Shown: positions 60,507 to 64,000 of the stretch, piece after piece | Layout: each line of letters starts with the position of its first letter | How positions within the stretch are numbered: the first letter of the stretch is position 1 | Origin: Bombardia bombarda | Lineage: Eukaryota; Ascomycota; Sordariomycetes; Sordariales; Lasiosphaeriaceae | Assembly (NCBI GenBank): GCA_030512295.1 | Contig: JAULSR010000001.1 | Span: 6,471,001 to 6,535,000, forward strand | Reading direction: 5' to 3' | Length of the DNA stretch: 64,000 bases | Translations under genes and position numbers: made by a program | Notes under the pieces: generated by a model | What the model was told of the DNA's origin: nothing | Database searches by the model: none | What the model saw: the letters and a program-made list of their open reading frames with translations, nothing else

Positions 60507-63500
60507 GCTTTGGTATGTGTCTAGTGTGCAAGTACTGTGACGAAATACAGTAGCAGCAGTAGGGGGGGTAAAGGCGGCGCAGAGGCAAGATGTGTGCGCT
60601 ACATGTTTTGCCTCTTTCGCATCCTCCCTAGGCAAGCAAGAAAGGGGACGCATCCGATATGGTGGCTGGATCCATGGCTCTTCAAGTGGCACAGCAAATC
60701 AAAGAGACAACCAGGCGCTTAAGCAAAGACCAAAAGGGCCGAGGTCTGTATGAGGCGCAACATGTCGCCTCTCGACGACAACACCCCTGTTTTAATTTCC
60801 ATTTTCTTTTTGGTCGGCAGGCGTTTATTATGACGCGGTGCGCGGAAAGAATACGCCTCTGCCGGGCGGCTCCCATCGCTGTTGCCCATCTACCCTGGAG
60901 AAAGAAAAAGCCTCGGCGTTGGGCGATGACCATCCATGATGACAGCCACACGGCACAGTCAGTCATTGTCGTCATGGCCAGCACCATCCTGGTGGATGGG
61001 GGCATACGCAAGCCCGGTCAGCTAGTCGGCCAGTTGTTCGGTATCGGTATCGGCAGCGGAGAGATTAGTTTCTATGGTTCTGACTCGGAATACTCCAACC
61101 CAACCTAAGCCCTCAATACGTTGGCGGTTTGGCTGGTTCGCCTCAACGTCTGTTTACCGTTATGACTACCCTGAGCTTGATTTGACGATTTGGAATGGGC
61201 GGGAAGGAACAAAAAGGTACGCGCTTACCCTACATGGGGGGAGGTAGCGGTACCCGTAATGTATACATGTCATGAATGATAGATGAAAGATGAATAAAAA
61301 AAGACATAAACTTTTTTAAATTCCCTAGTTACCCTGAACTTGACTTGACTTATGCAGTATGAATGTTCGCAATGGCTGCTGCCAAACTTAACTAGGTTTC
61401 ATCGGTGATTTGATTGTGTGGTTGTGCGGCACTCAGTCTTGATGTGGGTTTTGAATTAGTCTCGAAAGATGTGCAATTATTTTCTGCGTCACTTATGTCA
61501 CCTCTAGGCCTACAAACAGCATGTTGTCTGCGTACCTAATAGGTACGAATGCGATAAAGATCCCAATGCAACCAGCAACGGACCTTGGTGACTGAGATTC
61601 AGAACCTGTAGTATTTCCTTTCTAGTTGCCTAGGAGCCTAGTAAGGCGTAAAATACTATGTAAAAGCCTGTCCGTGGCGATATAGATCCCGACAAGGCTC
61701 TCTCTACTGATGTCGGTTTGCGGATATGACAAAAACGTAGGGGTACACAAAAAGTCGCATACCGAATGACGGCTGTGGACAAAAGAGAAATGCGGCGAAA
61801 TTCCCAAGTGTTTTTCTATATCAGGTAGTTCTACTGCCTAGACTAGCAGCCACTTACGAATAGTGTGATGTGCGTATGTTCCAGCTTTCAGGAGGGTGTG
61901 TAGTACATGTACACACATACATCCATACTGCCTGTCTGTCTACTCCCCTACCTGCTTACGGCCCGGGCGGTCAGTCGGTGCTCGGTGTACAGGATAGGGG
62001 GTTGGTGATGGGTTGCACACCCCTGATGGTGAGAGGGTGGGGGTTAGGAGAAACGTACAGTAGCAGGCGTATCACCCGGATCCCGGGCTCGTTCCGTCTT
62101 TCCGCACTCCAGGGTGTTGTTTCTGTCTGTGTTTGGACGGGAAGCACAGACAGATACCCGGCTGGAGGTGTCGATGACGAAATATGTGAGCAGGTATGGG
62201 ATGGAGGCAGATTTCCAACGATGATCTATCTACACTCACTTATTAGACAGACAGACGCCTCGACGGGAATGACCTGATGAATGCCCCCAGTAACGATCAT
62301 GTCCATGTAGGGGGGAAGTCATGTGCAGTTTGATATATATGATGTGGTGGCAAATGGAATCTCAAGAACACCAATGGGAAATCTGCCTCATTGGCCCGGT
62401 TCCGAACAGCTCGCATTCCGTTTGGGTTTGATATGTAGATGTCAAAATAAAGCAAGGCCTTCTCAAGATCTACCAGCAATTTGTTAGATGCCAATCGTGT
62501 CACGGTTTGATCATAGTACATAACGCAATATCCGCAAATACCACCTACCCCGAGGTAGCAAAATGGCCGGGTAGTATCAATGTAATTGACCCCAAGATAG
62601 CATTACATTCTTCCATTCAGCTCAGCGGGCTGTGTCTGCTGCCCGGCGGGGTAAAAGGGGGCAGTGAAGTAGGCTGTCGATGTATAGTTAGGGAAACTGA
62701 CATGGACATTGGTCAATGTTGAAGAAGACTGCCAGATTGCCGAATGACTGGCTGACCGAATGGTCGATTGCGACTGATGAGACAGGAACAGGGCGACAGT
62801 CCTGATTGAGTGATGCGAGACAGGTGCCTGGTGACCGGGCCACCTACCACAGTAGACTACTGACCGACCGAATAGGGCATTGCCCTGCCTGAGGTGTCGA
62901 CACCATCCTAGAAAATATGTTGATTATCAGGCAGGAGGATATCAAAGCATGTCATTTATGTCACAAAACCCACTGACGCTAAAGCGACCTATCGGTTCGC
63001 CTTTCGACTTTTCTTTTTCTTTTTCGGTAGAATTGGATGGATGGCAGGCGGGTAACAAGTGCGGAACACATATGGGCAGGTAGCACAGCTCTTGCTGTCT
63101 CAGTTGGAAGCAGCAGCAGGATATCGGCAATATCGGGCTGCATTGGCCTCGCTGGCAGAACTGGCAGAACTGGTTGGCTGCGCTAACCTTGCATAATAAG
63201 GTATTGTGCGGACAAAATATCCGGGCAAAGCACAGAATCTTAGCCTACCTTTACCTCGTGGAGTTGGAGTGGTACGTGGGTGATGGTACCTTTCCTGTGG
63301 TTCGTTGCTCCCGCGCCCTCGGGACAATTGTATCAACTGTTTGAACACATGTTTGGATAGGTGGTGACACAGCAGGTCAGCAATCACCTTCGAAAGCCGT
63401 TCTATTCGGGGAATAACCAGTTTCTGAGTTCTCCTCAGCCCATTCTGTAAGACTTTCTGTGTCTCCCGTCTAAGCGATAAGTGATGAACGAAACAACGTA

Positions 63501-64000
63501 TCCTGTAGAATAGTCAGTCCCATGGACGGACAGTCAGTGGGTGTTGATATCTCCGATAGGGAATGAGAGGAGAAGGGATGTGGGAACTTGGGTGTTTCAC
63601 AAGACAACAGCTGGCGGGCAATGCACCTCGTGGCATGTTTCTCCGTGGCATGTTTCTCCTCATCGAGTCCTGTTTGCCCCCCCCTCCCCCTCCCCCTCCA
63701 AACCCCGGGTTTCCTTCCCCTCCCTCCCCCCTCTCACCCCCCAATTGGAATCCCTGCGCGGGCTCACTGCTGCTGTTGCTTCGTCCTGTCTCGTCAGCCT
63801 TATTAGCTACTCAGCCCGATTGGTCTAATTGGTCAATCCAAATCCGTCTGTCTGCATGGCATGAGCCAAAGAAAGAACCAGGCTAGAGAAAGAGGTATGC
63901 GATGACCAATGCCACTGGTGTCTTTTAAAAGATGACTGCAGCAAGGCTTGGTTTATTCTCGAACATGACAAAATAGGTATGTGTGTGTGGTTGCACGTAC
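60507..64000. other. Gene-free right edge
   Basis: About 3.5 kb with the GDH 3' end at the left. A 149-codon plus-strand frame at 60659-61108 and a 135-codon one at 61870-62277 have no domain or splice partners and are not accepted. AATAAAAAAA occurs near 61291. A C-rich double tract lies at 63677-63742. No tRNA or mobile element seen. Confidence 0.55.
63677..63742 (-). other. Two G-quadruplex-capable tracts
   Basis: Plus-strand C runs at 63677-63699 and 63717-63742 give, on the minus strand, two sets of four or more runs of at least three G with loops of one to five bases. The pattern fits the G3+N1-7 rule for quadruplexes. Function unknown. Confidence 0.6.

Noticed and set aside
60659..61108. 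149-codon plus-strand frame after GDH
   Set aside because: No recognisable content; the position fits the GDH 3' region.

Overview
The window is nuclear DNA of a filamentous ascomycete (Pezizomycotina, most likely a Sordariomycete). It carries seventeen protein-coding genes that I can support, nearly all broken by short introns of 41 to 129 nt with fungal GTRNGT...CTRAY...YAG signals. The gene set is eukaryotic housekeeping: Hsp90, a Vps1 dynamin, Gcn2, Cwc2, an Rbg1/DRG1 GTPase, a Cdc34-type E2, a Cut12-like spindle pole protein and a 454-residue NADP glutamate dehydrogenase of the Neurospora type. I see no tRNA, rRNA, CRISPR array, intact transposon or secondary-metabolite cluster. Intergenic DNA is long (0.3 to 4.5 kb), rich in microsatellites and in AGGTACCT/ACCTACCT islands.

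Layout: 1-1543 no gene; 1544-3423 (-) sterol O-acyltransferase; 5632-8189 (+) Prr1-like Ser/Thr kinase with a one-base frame break; 9891-12073 (-) Hsp90; 13073-14319 (-) seven-exon aquaporin; 15446-17939 (+) Vps1; 19436-22402 (-) ubiquitin hydrolase ending in a CaaX box; 25034-26591 (+) acyl-CoA dehydrogenase; 27397-27919 (+) small Spo12-like protein; 28456-29878 (-) Rbg1/DRG1 GTPase; 30378-31724 (+) Cwc2; 31999-33119 (-) urease accessory protein UreF with a second one-base frame break; 33609-36135 (-) Cut12-like protein; 36808-42057 (+) Gcn2; 43694-44473 (+) Cdc34-like E2; 46172-49730 (+) UBA/UIM protein with a degenerate ubiquitin-protease fold; 53485-54508 (+) secreted ferritin-like protein; 59010-60506 (+) NADP-glutamate dehydrogenase; 60507-64000 no gene.

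Functional threads: three genes belong to ubiquitin biology (CaaX deubiquitinase, Cdc34-like E2, USP-like protein that seems to lack its catalytic Cys). Two link amino-acid and nitrogen status (Gcn2, with a perfect Gcn4/CPC1 site 33 bp before its ATG, and NADP-GDH), and UreF adds urea use. Cut12, Spo12 and Cdc34 are all cell-cycle related. I do not think these form a cluster in the operon sense; the window reads as ordinary core genome.

Best leads: the lipid-anchor signal on the deubiquitinase, the apparent pseudo-deubiquitinase, a run of four tiny coding exons (29, 29, 15 and 25 nt) at the start of the DRG1 gene, the Gcn4 site before gcn2, and two frame breaks, each needing one extra base in a C or G run, which may be assembly errors. 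I did not find a convincing undescribed multi-gene system.
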